A stretch of 64,000 bases of DNA from Nectonema munidae (taxonomy: Eukaryota > Nematomorpha > Nectonematoida > Nectonematidae), in contig JAUIRK010000673.1 of the NCBI GenBank assembly GCA_030549495.1, positions 1,488,001-1,552,000 of the forward strand, in the 5' to 3' direction. How positions within the stretch are numbered: the stretch's first letter is position 1; every line of letters starts with the position of its first letter. The notes under the pieces were generated by a model that saw nothing but the letters and a program-made list of their open reading frames with translations, was not told the origin of the DNA and ran no database searches. This document shows, piece after piece, positions 47,412-58,559 of the stretch. The position numbers and the translations under genes were made by a program.

Positions 47412-48770
47412 ACGGAATCTTTAACACCTACACACAAGGGACAAAAACAGACATTGAATCTAACCTTGACTTAATTGAATCTTTGAATCTAATTCAAGAT
47501 AAATATTGCCAAATATAAAATAATATTGATTTATCGACTTTAGTTAAAAATTTTATTTCTAATGTCAAAGATACACTTATTGAAAAACTTATAAATAAAA
47601 TAACAGAACCTCCTTCAACAGTTAAGAACTTTCCTTATTCTAATGTGTTTTACGCCCAAATAGTTAATTCAACTCAAAAATATAAAGTAAATTTTTTTAA
47701 CCCTACCAATTGCATTAAAGTTACAACAAGTATCATTAAGCCTGACAAAACTAAAATTTATGATATTAACTCACATTAGTTTACACAAAGTAGAGGATTT
47801 TGACTAATGCTTATTGAATTTCATAGGAAATTCCGGTTCGTCTCCGTTCCTATACAGAAACAATAACTCAAAATGGGTTAAGAAAGATATAATCTCTTAT
47901 ATGCAACAAAAAGAAAATAAATTACAAATTAAAATTTTAAAAGTTAATCAGGAGGGTCTAGCTACCATTAAACTTACTGACAGCCATTTAACTAACTCCA
48001 TTAATTTTTGTAACTACAATTTTTCCAAGTTAAGTGGTATTTCACTAATAAAAACCATTAAGACAAAGCATAAATTTTATCATTGAACCTTCAAACCCCG
48101 AAGTAGCAAATTATTTAGCAAACTTTAATTCAATTTTTTGTGGATATAAAGCAAAATTGAACTATTAATAAGAAAAGTTCTGTTATGTGATAATTGTGGA
48201 AAATTTGGTCATACTGATATATACTGTCTATCAAAAAATCCGAAATGTCTAAAGTGTGGGATATTAGGTCATACTAGTAAGGAAGGTCTCTCAACCTATA
48301 TTTGCTGCAGTAATTGTCAAGGTAACCTTTACTTAATGGGTATCTCTATACTCCATATCAACTAAAGAAAATACTTAATTATAATTTACTGATATTTCTA
48401 CAAGATTCTAATTATGATTTAATTCTTATTAACGAGCCTTATTTGTATAAAGATAAATTTTCTTTTATTCGACTACGAAATTATATTGTTTTACATAACT
48501 TTCTACCTTCTCTTTCTGTAATATTATATAAAAATTTTCTCAATATAACTTGGGTACTCGATCTTTCTAATGATTATATCACTACAGCACTATGTCTTAT
48601 AAATTCATACTCTTTCTTCTTCATATCTATTTATTTTCCACTTTATTCTAACTCCTATATAGAATTTTTCTTCTCATATGTGTTACTTAAAGTTGCCTCA
48701 CATAAAGTTTTGATTGTTGGAGATACCAACGATCTCTTACATTATAGATTTATTTAGTACAATTAATTTT
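47412..48770 (+). mobile_element. LINE B 5' half (ORF1 and start of endonuclease)
   Basis: Decayed pieces begin right after the LINE A tail. Around 48184-48330, in one frame, lie zinc knuckles CDNCGKFGHTDIYC and CLKCGILGHTSKEG and a CCSNC motif, typical of ORF1 in I/R1-group LINEs. An endonuclease frame follows (48443-48757), with DLILINEPYLYKDKF just upstream of or at its start and VLIVGDTND near its end, the G-D-x-N position. Coding then stops abruptly at about 48770. Many stops separate the ORF1 pieces. The sequence differs from LINE A and is not G-poor in the same way. Confidence 0.75.
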
Positions 48771-49341
48771 CCTAAAATAAATTGAATCTGGTGCTTGGTA
48801 TGAACTCTGTGAGTTTTTCTACTAAACTCTGAAAAGATATCTAAGAAATGTTATTCATGGGTTAGAACTAAATACTAAGCTAAAGAACAAATTGAGCAAC
48901 GCATTTACTACTAGATTGATAAAAAATGTCAAATGACAAGTGAAATAAAATTCCTAGGAGATATTCCCTCTTTAGCAACAAGACTTATCATACTTTTTAA
49001 TGGGTGTTCGAACAGTGGGTCATCTCGGAAATCATTAAAACACCAATTCATCAAAAAGCAAGATCTCTTGCCCATGAATTTAAAATAAAAAAGTCACCAC
49101 TTATAATCTGCCTGTTTGCACATTCCAGGGTTGGAGAGTGTGAGATCTTAAAGTGATGGAGTCGGTATCTAATAAAATTTAGAAGTCAGAATCTGTTTTA
49201 TGTTTTAAGCACATTTTGGCCATGTAGGTATAGGTTTGGAGACCGAGTGTCTTAGACGTGTGTAAAATTATTGATTTGTAAGAGAGAAAATGAATGAGAA
49301 AATTTAGCAAACTTTAATAAATGCAAAATAAAATTTAAAGG
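48771..49341. other. Downstream flank of DHCR24
   Basis: No gene recognised. On the minus strand an ATTAAA at 49318-49313 lies just past the DHCR24 stop and could serve as its polyadenylation signal. Confidence 0.35.
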
Positions 49342-50907
49342 TCAGTGCCTTGCTTTTCGATTAATTTTATCGTAAACATGGACAAAGGCCTTCTCACAAT
49401 TGAGCTTTTCGCGAACTTGGTCATAGAGTTTGGTATGAAACATGCGTAGATAATCATCTTTACTCAAATAACTATCGGCATAGAGCATTTGAAAGCCATG
49501 ATGACTAATCACCTTTTCCTCCACTTCTTTTATTGTTTTAATAGAGTTATCTTTAAAGTGCTTTGAAATCGGGATTCCATAAAGACCGATATCAACGTAG
49601 AGCTCATCAGTTGATTTTAGCGGCTGAACCAATCCCGGATTTGGCTTGAGAAGCATTGGACACAACCAAATTGGATACAGCTCAACTTTATCATGTAAAA
49701 AGTCTATGAAGGTGTGCAGGCTTTTCATGGGCACGAGTAGGTCTTGCGCAACGTGTTCTTTTTCGTAGAGACGTTTGATCGTCGCTGTTTGCGTTAACTT
49801 CAAAAGGCTTATATCTGGAGGCATCAACCAACCCAACAGCCATCTAAAAATTGAGTTATTACCATATGGGATTATGTGTTGCATCTCCCAGAACAAACTC
49901 TTAGTGTGTCTATGATAAAAATGGCGAAGCGGAATGTATTCTGTGAAAACTTTGTTTAAACAAAAGATTTCGTGAACCCATGTGTAATACCATTTCTTGT
50001 ACCAATCATTTATTCGATTAACAGCGAATTGTGTGTCCAAACGATCAGCAAATTTAGCAGCCATTACAACTCCCTCTTCTTTGGAATAGAGGATGACTTC
50101 GACAAATTCATTTTCTGCCTTGGAAATCTCTTCATTAAACTTAGCCACAACATTACTTAGTTGATTCAAAGGGTAGTATGTTACCTCCACAAAATTCTTA
50201 ATGCTGATGATCTTCAGCTCAGCACACACCAAGAAAGCAACTGTTCCATATGACCACGGAATCGAGTAAAATAGATCTGGGTTGAGTTGGGGTGAACAAA
50301 TTTTGATGTCTCCATCACATGTTACCACTTCAAAAGACAAACAAATATCTTGGAACAAGCCGTACTTATGGGAAGAAGTTTCAATGCCACAGCCATTAAT
50401 CAAACCGCCAACAGTGAGGGTGTCGAGTTCGGGCACGACAGGCAAGCTCCAGCCCAACGCAACCAAGCATGATGTGAGCTGAGACATTGTGACCATGGGC
50501 TCGACTAACACACTTCCCATCTCCTCATCTACACGAACGATGTTGACCAGGTTAACGGGAATGGGATGCATGCTATTTTTATAAATGAAGGAGCGCGGAG
50601 ACATATTCTCCCATTGTGGTCTAGCGGTGCACAACTTTTTTGCACTACCCGATGCCTTCCACGCAAGAATGCAATCTTTGATATACGCTACCTTCTTTTC
50701 GTGGTCGGAAGAGGCGCGCAACAGAAAAAGTGCCTTGGCGCGCAGAAAAAAGAGCAGATTGAACACGAAGGAAAGCGGAAGCAGGAAGACTGTGACGAAG
50801 AAAATACGATACTTTACGATCAAGTACTCTTGTCCAACATACTTTGCATAAATCAATGCGGGGATCAGAAGAGCGAGGAGATACGCAAGGCTACTCAGCA
50901 CACACAT
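49342..50907 (-). CDS. DHCR24: Delta(24)-sterol reductase
   Basis: This is a 521-residue single-exon protein, nearly the length of human DHCR24 (516). It reduces the C24-25 double bond of sterols such as desmosterol, using FAD and NADPH, in the ER membrane. In sterol-auxotrophic arthropods the same activity completes conversion of dietary phytosterols to cholesterol. N-terminal hydrophobic segments at about 5-22 and 34-56 are membrane anchors. The FAD-binding PCMH-type domain spans about 58-240, with TVGGLINGCGIETSSHKYG at 165-183 (human TVGGLIMGTGIESSSHKYG) and IPWSYGTVAFLV at 216-227. Later conserved blocks include YIPLRHFYHRHTKS, YPIWLCP and GFQMLYAD. The C-terminus ends ARH as in human. 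The first Met aligns with the human start region. No damage is seen, so I read it as an intact host gene. Confidence 0.96.
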   Translation of the reverse strand: MCVLSSLAYLLALLIPALIYAKYVGQEYLIVKYRIFFVTVFLLPLSFVFNLLFFLRAKALFLLRASSDHEKKVAYIKDCILAWKASGSAKKLCTARPQWENMSPRSFIYKNSMHPIPVNLVNIVRVDEEMGSVLVEPMVTMSQLTSCLVALGWSLPVVPELDTLTVGGLINGCGIETSSHKYGLFQDICLSFEVVTCDGDIKICSPQLNPDLFYSIPWSYGTVAFLVCAELKIISIKNFVEVTYYPLNQLSNVVAKFNEEISKAENEFVEVILYSKEEGVVMAAKFADRLDTQFAVNRINDWYKKWYYTWVHEIFCLNKVFTEYIPLRHFYHRHTKSLFWEMQHIIPYGNNSIFRWLLGWLMPPDISLLKLTQTATIKRLYEKEHVAQDLLVPMKSLHTFIDFLHDKVELYPIWLCPMLLKPNPGLVQPLKSTDELYVDIGLYGIPISKHFKDNSIKTIKEVEEKVISHHGFQMLYADSYLSKDDYLRMFHTKLYDQVREKLNCEKAFVHVYDKINRKARH

Positions 50908-51499
50908 TTGATAGCGCTTATTCTAAAGTAAAAGACGTGTGTATCACCACCTGCATTTTACACATCCAATCGTGTAATTGGGCAATACACGTACATTTGG
51001 GTTGGAAAAATTAAACTTGTAAGAGATAGTATAATTCTATTTGCAATTGCTTACATTTTCCTTCACCGCTGTAGCATTCGCAACTTGTGAAAAGTACCCA
51101 AAGGAAAACTAAGCGTAACAAAATAACATTGGTATCCTTCTTAGTATCACATCAAAACTGATATAATTTCTAGTTAAATTCAAAAATATTGAATCAAGGC
51201 TGTAAATATTATTTAAAATAAAGCAAATAAGACTTCGATATAATAAACTCTGACTTAAGTTGTATCCCAGATAAGTTAGCAAAAATCTTGTAAATTTACG
51301 ATTCAATTTCCTTGAAAATTTACTAGATATAATCACCAAAATAAAAGAGTTAAAAATGTTAATCTTTATAAACAATTTTTAAAACAGATAAAGTCAAAAG
51401 ATTTGAAATCTTTGAGAATTTTTAATAAAGTAAATCCTAAAATATATTAGATCAAACAAATCTTTTAATATTCTTAGTAACAATTTGAACTTGAAAAGG
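50908..51499. other. Upstream flank of DHCR24
   Basis: AT-rich. It presumably holds the DHCR24 promoter (minus strand), but no clear core element stands out. The 88-codon minus frame at 51109-51375 is unrecognised. Confidence 0.4.
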
Positions 51500-51919
51500 T
51501 ATAAGGTTCAACCAAGATGTTCGCACTATGAAAAAATGGTTATCAGGGACGATAGGAGATAACATGTTAGCAGATTACTCTTGGTTTATGACTTGCTTAG
51601 TGAAAAACAGAATAGAAAATCATTGATGTTGAGCGATGAAAAAGATGGATATCGACGGAGATGAGAATGATGTTTGGCAAGACTCTTCTAGACAAACTAC
51701 CGAACGCTGTGCTGAGGAAGATAACAGAGATTGAGGATATTAAAATACATTTGAAAGAGAACAAGCTAGAATGGATAAGTCACCTTGAAAGAATGAATTC
51801 CCAAAGATTTACGAAAAGAGTGATTGGAAATGGGAACGTAAAGAGAGAAAGACACGGGAAGAAGTTGTAAAGGATGACATGTAGAAGAGAGTTCTCAAAA
51901 TTGGAGAAGGACAGATGAG
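51500..51919 (+). mobile_element. RTE-type LINE fragment, ORF2 C-terminus
   Basis: The frame 51661-51870 reads RMMFGKTLLDKLPNAVLRKI, then a KIHLKENKLEWISHLERM-like stretch and RHGKKL. It matches the C-terminal part of RTE-like reverse transcriptases (R-M-x-G-x-T..D, then L..N.L.W.GH..RM). The rest of the 5' part is lost. It is interrupted at 51919 by the element at 51920-52724 and resumes at 52733. Confidence 0.75.
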
Positions 51920-52724
51920 GGAATACAAGTCAAAATCTCTTCTAACCAAAATCTCCGCTACCAAAATCATGCCTAATTATATTAAAAATCCATGTTTTTC
52001 TGAGGCGAAAATTTTGAAAACTCAACATTACTAAAGCAAAATAAACGATTCGAAATGCATAACTCGATTTTTGATATTTCTTTTTTTTATTTATTGATGC
52101 TGAAAATGTAAAAAACTAAAATTCGTTTACATTCAGAGATCACAAAAGACATATCCATAGCTGAATTAATTGAGCTGGAATGATTTTTTACAGGTTTGAA
52201 TTTTATTTCAAATAAAGGTGCAGTCTTATGTTCATAACTTGAGCTTTAAATTTGGTTGAGAAACACGAAAGTTGCCGGCATTAAAAGAATTGACTATTTT
52301 AAGTATTGGCAAGTAAAGTAGAGTGCGCAACGATGTTGGATATCAATATCAAGAAAATTAATTGAATGCATGTTCTTCGTTAAGGAAGCTACAAATTTAG
52401 GACTACGAAAAGTCTAGCTAAGATTACTCAGCATAACATGTATATTCTTGTAAACCTTCAAAATATTTCTATACTTAAATTTTAGGGTATATAAGAAATT
52501 AAACGTCATTTATTTTCTGCAAATTTTTAAGTTATTATTTCAAAAGTTTTAGTTAGAAAAAATTTAGTTTATAGAATATCTGACAAAATTGAGATAAAAC
52601 TTTTTTGGATTTTGAACTTTAGAAATTTTGCATCCGAAGATTCACTTAAGAAATTTGAACAGTTTTTAGTTTTGGGATACTTGAAATTTTTATAAAAATT
52701 ATTTTGGTAGCAGGGATTTTGGTC
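51920..52724. mobile_element. 805-bp inverted-repeat element inside the RTE LINE
   Basis: It is flanked by CAGATGAG on both sides (51912-51919 and 52725-52732). Near the left end ACCAAAATCTCCGCTACCAA occurs, preceded by a 15-bp-period variant. Near the right end the inverted equivalent ACCAAAATCCCTGCTACCAA lies at 52704-52723. There is no coding capacity; the inside is AT-rich. The 8-bp duplication would suit a hAT-type mover, but the termini are not the usual CAG type. Confidence 0.7.
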
Positions 52725-52732
52725 CAGATGAG

Positions 52733-52830
52733 AAGTTGCTGCAAGCAACTGTTCGACCCTGCCAAGCCGGGATAAAGGCCAGGCCCTCCTCATTAGTAAA
52801 TGAAAGAATATTATGATGATGATGATGATA
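52733..52830 (+). mobile_element. RTE LINE 3' end with (GAT)n tail
   Basis: It continues the LINE after the nested insertion. CCCTGCCAAGCCGGGATAAA is the usual RTE 3' region, and a short GAT/ATG repeat at about 52812-52829 is the tail. Confidence 0.7.
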
Positions 52831-53639
52831 ACAAAGTGAGGGTTTTATACATTAACTATAAAAACGATCTCTTTTGTAAATATTTGGGGTACAAGATTAG
52901 ATTCACTATTTGGACAATCTGATAACCTTGCACTGTATGCATCATCAGGGGACATACATATAGTCCATAAATTTTTTTTATAATTTATCTTAAAAGAATT
53001 TGTTTATAAAACTCAACCGTAAAAGAAGTAAAGTAATTGAATCTGATTAGCGACGCCCTCCCTTACAACTACCCATTATCATTTTTGATAACTTTCTAAT
53101 TTAACAATTACAGATTTGATTTCAAACTTTATATAATCAAACACGTGTCAATTAATATATCCTAAAAGCATTTTATAAAATAATATATTAGAACAGATAA
53201 AGTTATTAATTTTTAAATGGAGGCCATGTTAATACCTTTAACCAAATTACAAATATAAATATAATAAAATTAATCTTTTTTAAAATGATTGATCGTTAAT
53301 GACGCAACTTGTAGATATAAAACAGAATTGAAAGCTGGCGTATAGCTTATTTATAAATAAAATTGAGTTAATTTCATGTAAGTGGATGATGTTGACGAAG
53401 GGTAAAGAATAAAATAAGAAAAGTAGAAGGAGAAAATGTATTAATATGATATAAATATATTTATTACCATGCACATTATAAAACTAATTCATGACAGATG
53501 CAATAAAGTTTTTCAACATTTTCAAAATAAGGAAATTTTTATAATAAGGTGAGATTTAGGTAAGATGTCATATATATTAATAATGGAGGAACTTTCTGTA
53601 ATTATACAATTTATAGTAAAGTGATCTCTAAAACAAGAA
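52831..53639. other. No gene seen; one hAT-like end
   Basis: At 52946 a hAT-MITE-like CAGGGGACATACATATAG start is similar to that at 39998. The 64-codon minus frame at 53280-53474 is unrecognised. Confidence 0.4.
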
Positions 53640-56600
53640 GTTTTTGGGCAAACAAATAGTAAATAATTTGCGTTTTCTATTGCCCGCAGCCACAACGGCA
53701 GAGGTAATTACAGGATTTTCCAATTACTTGCAAAAAAAATCTGCATGCAATTGCCTGATAGCCACCTCAGCACCTTTGGAAAAAGAGTGTATAGTTTAAG
53801 TTTTTTGTATGCTTTTTTAAGTTTTGCCATGCTTTTGATAAGAAATTTTTTTAGAATAGTCACTTTGGAGCCATTCTTGCATCCAAAAACTTAGGTTTTT
53901 ATGTCAAATAATTTTTTTAAAAAGGGTAGGGTTAGATGATTAGTTTGAGTTTGAACTTTCAGTGCACCTTTTGTAAGGGTATCTACTATCTCGTAGCCTA
54001 GGATTCCTGAATGACCTATGCACCATATTATTCTAATTGAAAACGTTTTGCTTAAATATTGATAATGATATAATATAGAAGAAAGAGGATATGAGTTCGA
54101 TTTATTACGTAATGCTTCAATTAAAGAAAGGGAGTCAGTAAAGAAATATACTAGTGAGAAATTAGAAAAATAACAAGAATTTTTTGATAGGTATTTAAAG
54201 GCAGCAAATGAAGCAGCACATTCCGCCGAAAAGGATGTTGAGAATTGCCAATTTTTTACGTATTAGAAAATATCAGCTTAAAATATCTAAGGTAGAAAAC
54301 TGCTAATGATTCAACATATTGAAGTTTGAACCGAGAGGCTAGTTATTAAGGGATCGAATGTTTTTGGGAAGATTTTAGGGAGAATTTGGATGAAAAGAAG
54401 GTGATGAAATATTTAAAAAAAAGTTGCTGAAAGAGGTCAAAGTTAGAGAAGAACTTCTCAGGAGAGTAAGATAGTCCAAAATTGCTATAACTAGTATTTT
54501 TAAAAATAAATGAGAGTTTTCTTATTAAAATTTGTTTTTCGAGAAGGTAAACAGGAGGTGGAATAAGAGATGTGATTGAAATAAGTGCCTTTGGCGTTGA
54601 AGTACTCCATTTTAGAGAGTGTCTTAAATAGAGTAAAATAGACAACAAAACCTATTTAAATTCCTTTTATATTTAAAGATTCAATTCAATTCAATTTATT
54701 AAGAAAAATATGGAAGTTTCACTTTAGTTTGTATATACTATGTATAGATAATGAGAGAAAAACGTAGATATATATAAGAAAAATACATTTTTCCTTTTCT
54801 TTCCACCAAAGTAAAATATCTTCATCTTTTTTCGCATCTTGTAGTAGGGAATCACAAAAAGGTAGAGAAGCTGAAACGAGCATCCATTTTTTTCAACGAC
54901 AGAGCGTGATACAGAGATACAGTTGCCTTCATCTGCCATTTTAGAATTGAGGCCGAGAAGAAAAAAGATGTTATAATAAAGGATATTATAATGCCCATTT
55001 ATATTAAACCCCATGAAGATATGCCATATGTGAAAGAAGGAAGGATCACATTAAACAATAAAGTTTTAGAAAAAAGAAAGTGATTGGGCCATTTAAAGTT
55101 AGTGATACCTTTAATTTTAGAAAATAATTGAAAAGATTTGCCGAATTTTTTGTCAAAATTAATTTTCCAATTAAATTTAAGAGTGAAATAAATTCCAAGG
55201 TATTAAACTGAGTTAGATGGGCAGTATTTTCATTATTAAAATAAAGATCAGAGCATCTCAGGTTTTTTTTGATATGCATTTTATATTATTAAATGAAAGA
55301 TTGAGAAAGGAGTCAAAGTGAATAACTTTTCTTAAGATTTTATCGAGATCTAATATATAGCGTGTTGGATCAAGAACAATTACACCAACTACTAAATCAT
55401 CAGAAAATCCTTGAAAAAACAATTATTGCTCTCTAAAAAGTCAAGTAGGGGATCTATAAGAATTATGAAAAGGAGATCTGAAATACACGCCCTTCAAGGT
55501 GTAGAAAATGCCAAATATTTATGTTGATTAGGCTGATTCCTTAAAAAAATTGTTCGATCCTTTAAGTAAGATTTCAAAATTTTAATCAAATAAAGAGAAA
55601 ATTTCATTTTATACATATTCCTTATGATACAGGCATGACACGCGGTGTTGAATGCACCTTGAAAGTCAATAAAGAAAGTCGTTAGACTCAAATTACTTTT
55701 AAAACAGTTAAACACAACTGACGTAATTCTATTAATTACTCCTTCAGAGGACTTTGAAAGATATATGCAAATTGAAATTTATTAATGCAATTTGCTTTAT
55801 GAATATGATCTAACAGTCGAAAGCGTATTATTTTCACAAAGTTTGCCTAGACAAGAAAGTAAGTTGAAGGACTGTAGTTGTCAATTTGATTGTGAGTAAT
55901 TTTTTTCTTCTCCGAGTTTGAATATATTAAGTAATGGCTTTAAGTAAGAATGGAGTTGAGCAAAGTAAGAAGTGGTTTTCCGATTAGAGGAAGGGCAATT
56001 TTTATAGATCTAAAATCAATTCTTTCATATCCAGGGGCCGATTTTAAACCCATGTTTTTAAAGCAAAAAGAGCTCAATCAGAAAAACATTTTCAAAATTG
56101 GTATTTTCTTTAAAGGGTGAAGAAGGCATAGAGAGGTGGAAGGAAAAAAATGGTCAAGAATTTACAGAGCATTAGATTCAGTACATAAATTTTGGCCTCT
56201 ACCATTTAAAAGGATTTTTGGATTGTGATATGAATGTGATTTTGTGAGGGAGTTAATTTTTTTCCAAATATTATTATTGTTAAAGTCAAGAAAGTTTTGC
56301 TATTTTAACTTAGTATTTTTTTCATGTAAAAATTTTTGACATTTTGGTTGAGTGAGAGATTTTCATCAGTTCTTGAATTTCCGATATGCATATCTTACCC
56401 TTTTCGCAAATTATGTAAAGCCGAGCACCAAAAGTCCTTTTTGCACTTTACCTCAAAACACGAGGCTTCCAAAGCTGAATATAAACAGTTATTCAAACTT
56501 TCTGCAAATATATCGATATCATAAGAAGAGCATGGTTCGTTGCTTAAAACAGTAGCATTATCAAGTTTAGACTCCAACGATTCAATAAAGAGTTTATTAT

Positions 56601-57000
56601 TCATTAACTTTTTCAAAAAAATAAAGTTATTACTTTCATTGTAATAATCTAAATTTAAAGTAATTTCAATGAATAGGCGATCTGATAAAAGGGGTTCAAC
56701 TAAAATTTTCTATGACTTAATTAATTTTAACATATCATAGGAACTTAGGGAAAGATCGATATGAGATTCAAAAAGGATATCAGATCTTAAACTGGAGAAT
56801 GTTAGAGTTTTATCCCTATCAATGATTTGCAAATTGAAATCAATAATATTCCCAAGCAAGAAATTACCTCTTGAGTTAAACTTTTGAACGGCGTGACTTT
56901 TTACACAAACTATTTTCTAAAATTGTTTCTGAGTAAAAAAGATTAAAAACGAAAATTATTATCTCTCCTAGATTTTTTTTCAATATAAAGTCAAATTTAA
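53640..57000 (-). mobile_element. LINE B-like 3' half (endonuclease end, RT, RNase H)
   Basis: Read on the minus strand. Endonuclease remains at 56910-56700 (KSHAVQKFNSRGNFL, then SLRSDILFESHIDLSLSS). A frame at 56616-56395 has NEPCSSYDIDIF and FWCSALHNLRKGEKYAYRKF, the linker between endonuclease and RT. RT at 55715-55494 has TTFFIDFQGAFNTACHA and KILKSYLKDRTIFLRNQ, then LIDPLLDFL. Thumb-like frames lie at 55279-54346. RNase H at 54240-53930 has FSAECAASFAAFKYL, FFTDSLSLIEAL and IRIIWCIGHSGILGYEIVD. A CRCGCG remnant near 53690 may be the terminal zinc finger. There are many stops and frameshifts, so it is an old copy. Confidence 0.8.
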
Positions 57001-57540
57001 AATATAATTTTTTTTAAGTTTTTTGATTTTTATTAATTCCAACCATGGTTCAATTCGATTTTTAGCAGTCTTACTATTTCATGACTTACAAATTTTTCTT
57101 TACTTTTCTGTTAAAAAATGGCTGTTTAGAGTAAAAAAAGTCTCTCTTAAACTCTATCAACTCTCAGAAAAAATGTCCTCTCTTCCTGTCAAATCAACTT
57201 CACTACTCTCCTCTTTTGAAGGGCTCTTTTAATTTCATCCTCCTATAAATTTAGTTAAACAGCTGTAATTTTTATTGCTTAAAGTTTTTACTCCTCTTTA
57301 CTATATATATATATTAGAGTGGTCCAAATTTTTTTTCTTCAAAATCTCCAGATTAGAACCCAGAATTCGATTCCATATCTCTTCCAATTATTTAAGTCCA
57401 AATTTCATGGAAAAAATTTTTTTTAAAGGTTGCACATGACACTTGAAAAAAGCCTAATGCAATAACAAACGAGCTAAAAAGAAAAAATATGTTGTAATAA
57501 TTTGTGTTTTTATTTATAAAAAAATTAACTGAAACACACA
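57001..57540. other. No gene seen
   Basis: AT-rich. The frames at 57023-57232 and 57392-57589 are unrecognised; a TA repeat sits near 57302-57314. Confidence 0.4.
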
Positions 57541-58445
57541 TAAATATGTTACTTAGAAAGTCCAGCAACAAATGTAACTTTATTGGCATCAGAAAACAGA
57601 TGCCTATGCTCTATGACAACTTGCAATAAGTACTGGAGCTGTGAAGTCTTAAATCAGCTTGATTGCCATTTACAACTTTTCTAGAATGCACAATTTTAGC
57701 AGCCTTCTGAAATTCTGCATTATCAGCCCACTCTACATGAGGAATTCCTAGGAATATTTGTGGCAGATCCAGAGTTTCAAAGAAACGCACCGTGTTCTTG
57801 GTGACAAAATCGCTGATCTGCTTTCTCTCATAATCTGCTTGATTGAGGGCGTTACAACGTCTTGGCGGAACCTCTGAACCCTTCTTTTCTATAATGTTAT
57901 GAGCCATCAGCTTTTTCTGCTCTTCTTGTCACACTCAAGTCAAAGAATGCCAAGCCAACTATTTCTTCACTTAAGTACCAAAGATGTCGGTCAAAAGATT
58001 TTAAAGCTGCTTTCTTGACAACTGAATTACTATACGTTGACAGCTTTTTGAGGAATGTAAAATCATTTTGAGGAGCTTTGGCTCGTGATGGCGCTTCAAA
58101 CCAGACTTTCGTGTAAAGACTCGCAACAAAAAGTAGATATTACAGCATTCCGCGCTCTTCAGATGCTTTCAAGGTAGACTGCTTTCTAAACATCCATATT
58201 TTATAGCAGTAAATTACCTTTTCCATACATCTCGCTCTATGAAAAGCGCCACGAACTTGGAAATAAACTCCCCCAGGTGGATTCTCTCCAAGAAAAATGA
58301 CCGTAAGCTCCAAAAATTCTCTGTTGTCATCCCATAGTTGCTGTTGACTAAGTTGTTCTCTTACAAACTGAATTGTATCTTCCTTAAATTCAGCAATCTC
58401 ACTTCTCCCTGAAGATGTTGAGTAAGAACGGGTATGAATCGTGGA
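57541..58445 (-). pseudogene. Relic of an unnamed repeat-encoded protein family
   Basis: Read on the minus strand, fragments in two or more frames give RSEIAEFKEDTIQFVREQL, DNREFLELTVIFLGENPPGG and YFQVRGAFHRARWMEKVIY (58430-58195). APSRAKAPQNDFTFLKKL and FDRHLWYLSEEIVGLAFFD follow to about 57945. A 98-codon frame at 57907-57611 has ISDFVTKNTVRFFETLDLPQ and RKVVNGNQADL. YLLQVVIEHRHLFSDANK ends it near 57570. I recall multicopy, uncharacterised proteins of this pattern (PGA.H.ARWM..., then VVND.AERGV and QVV..HR) in several invertebrate genomes. Conserved acidic and His residues hint at a transposase-like fold, but I cannot name the superfamily. At least two frameshifts are present. Where relatives have the ND.AER motif, this copy reads NGNQADL. 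Confidence 0.55.
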
Positions 58446-58559
58446 CCATTTTTATTTGAAACTTGGATAGGGCAATTTCCGGCCCAGATGATGTTTGGGT
58501 TATTTGTAGTGCAGTGAAGAATTTTTCTAAGATTATTTCAAAGATGTGATGTCGGCAGG

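Noticed and set aside
49553-49570. AAGTGCTTTGAAATC inside DHCR24, same as the word before the LINE A tail
   Set aside because: It encodes conserved DHCR24 residues (KHFK region) and lacks the CTAC tail, so the match is chance.
50566-50931. + strand frames opposite DHCR24
   Set aside because: Antisense shadows without recognisable domains.
50940-50955. Sterol regulatory element-like ATCACCACC upstream of DHCR24
   Set aside because: It is a single imperfect match to ATCACCCCAC, with no supporting sites. It is not enough to call.
47412-57000. Twin priming as the cause of the inverted LINE B halves
   Set aside because: Twin priming places an inverted 5' part directly upstream of the 3' part. 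Here the order and the 5-kb gap with DHCR24 do not fit.
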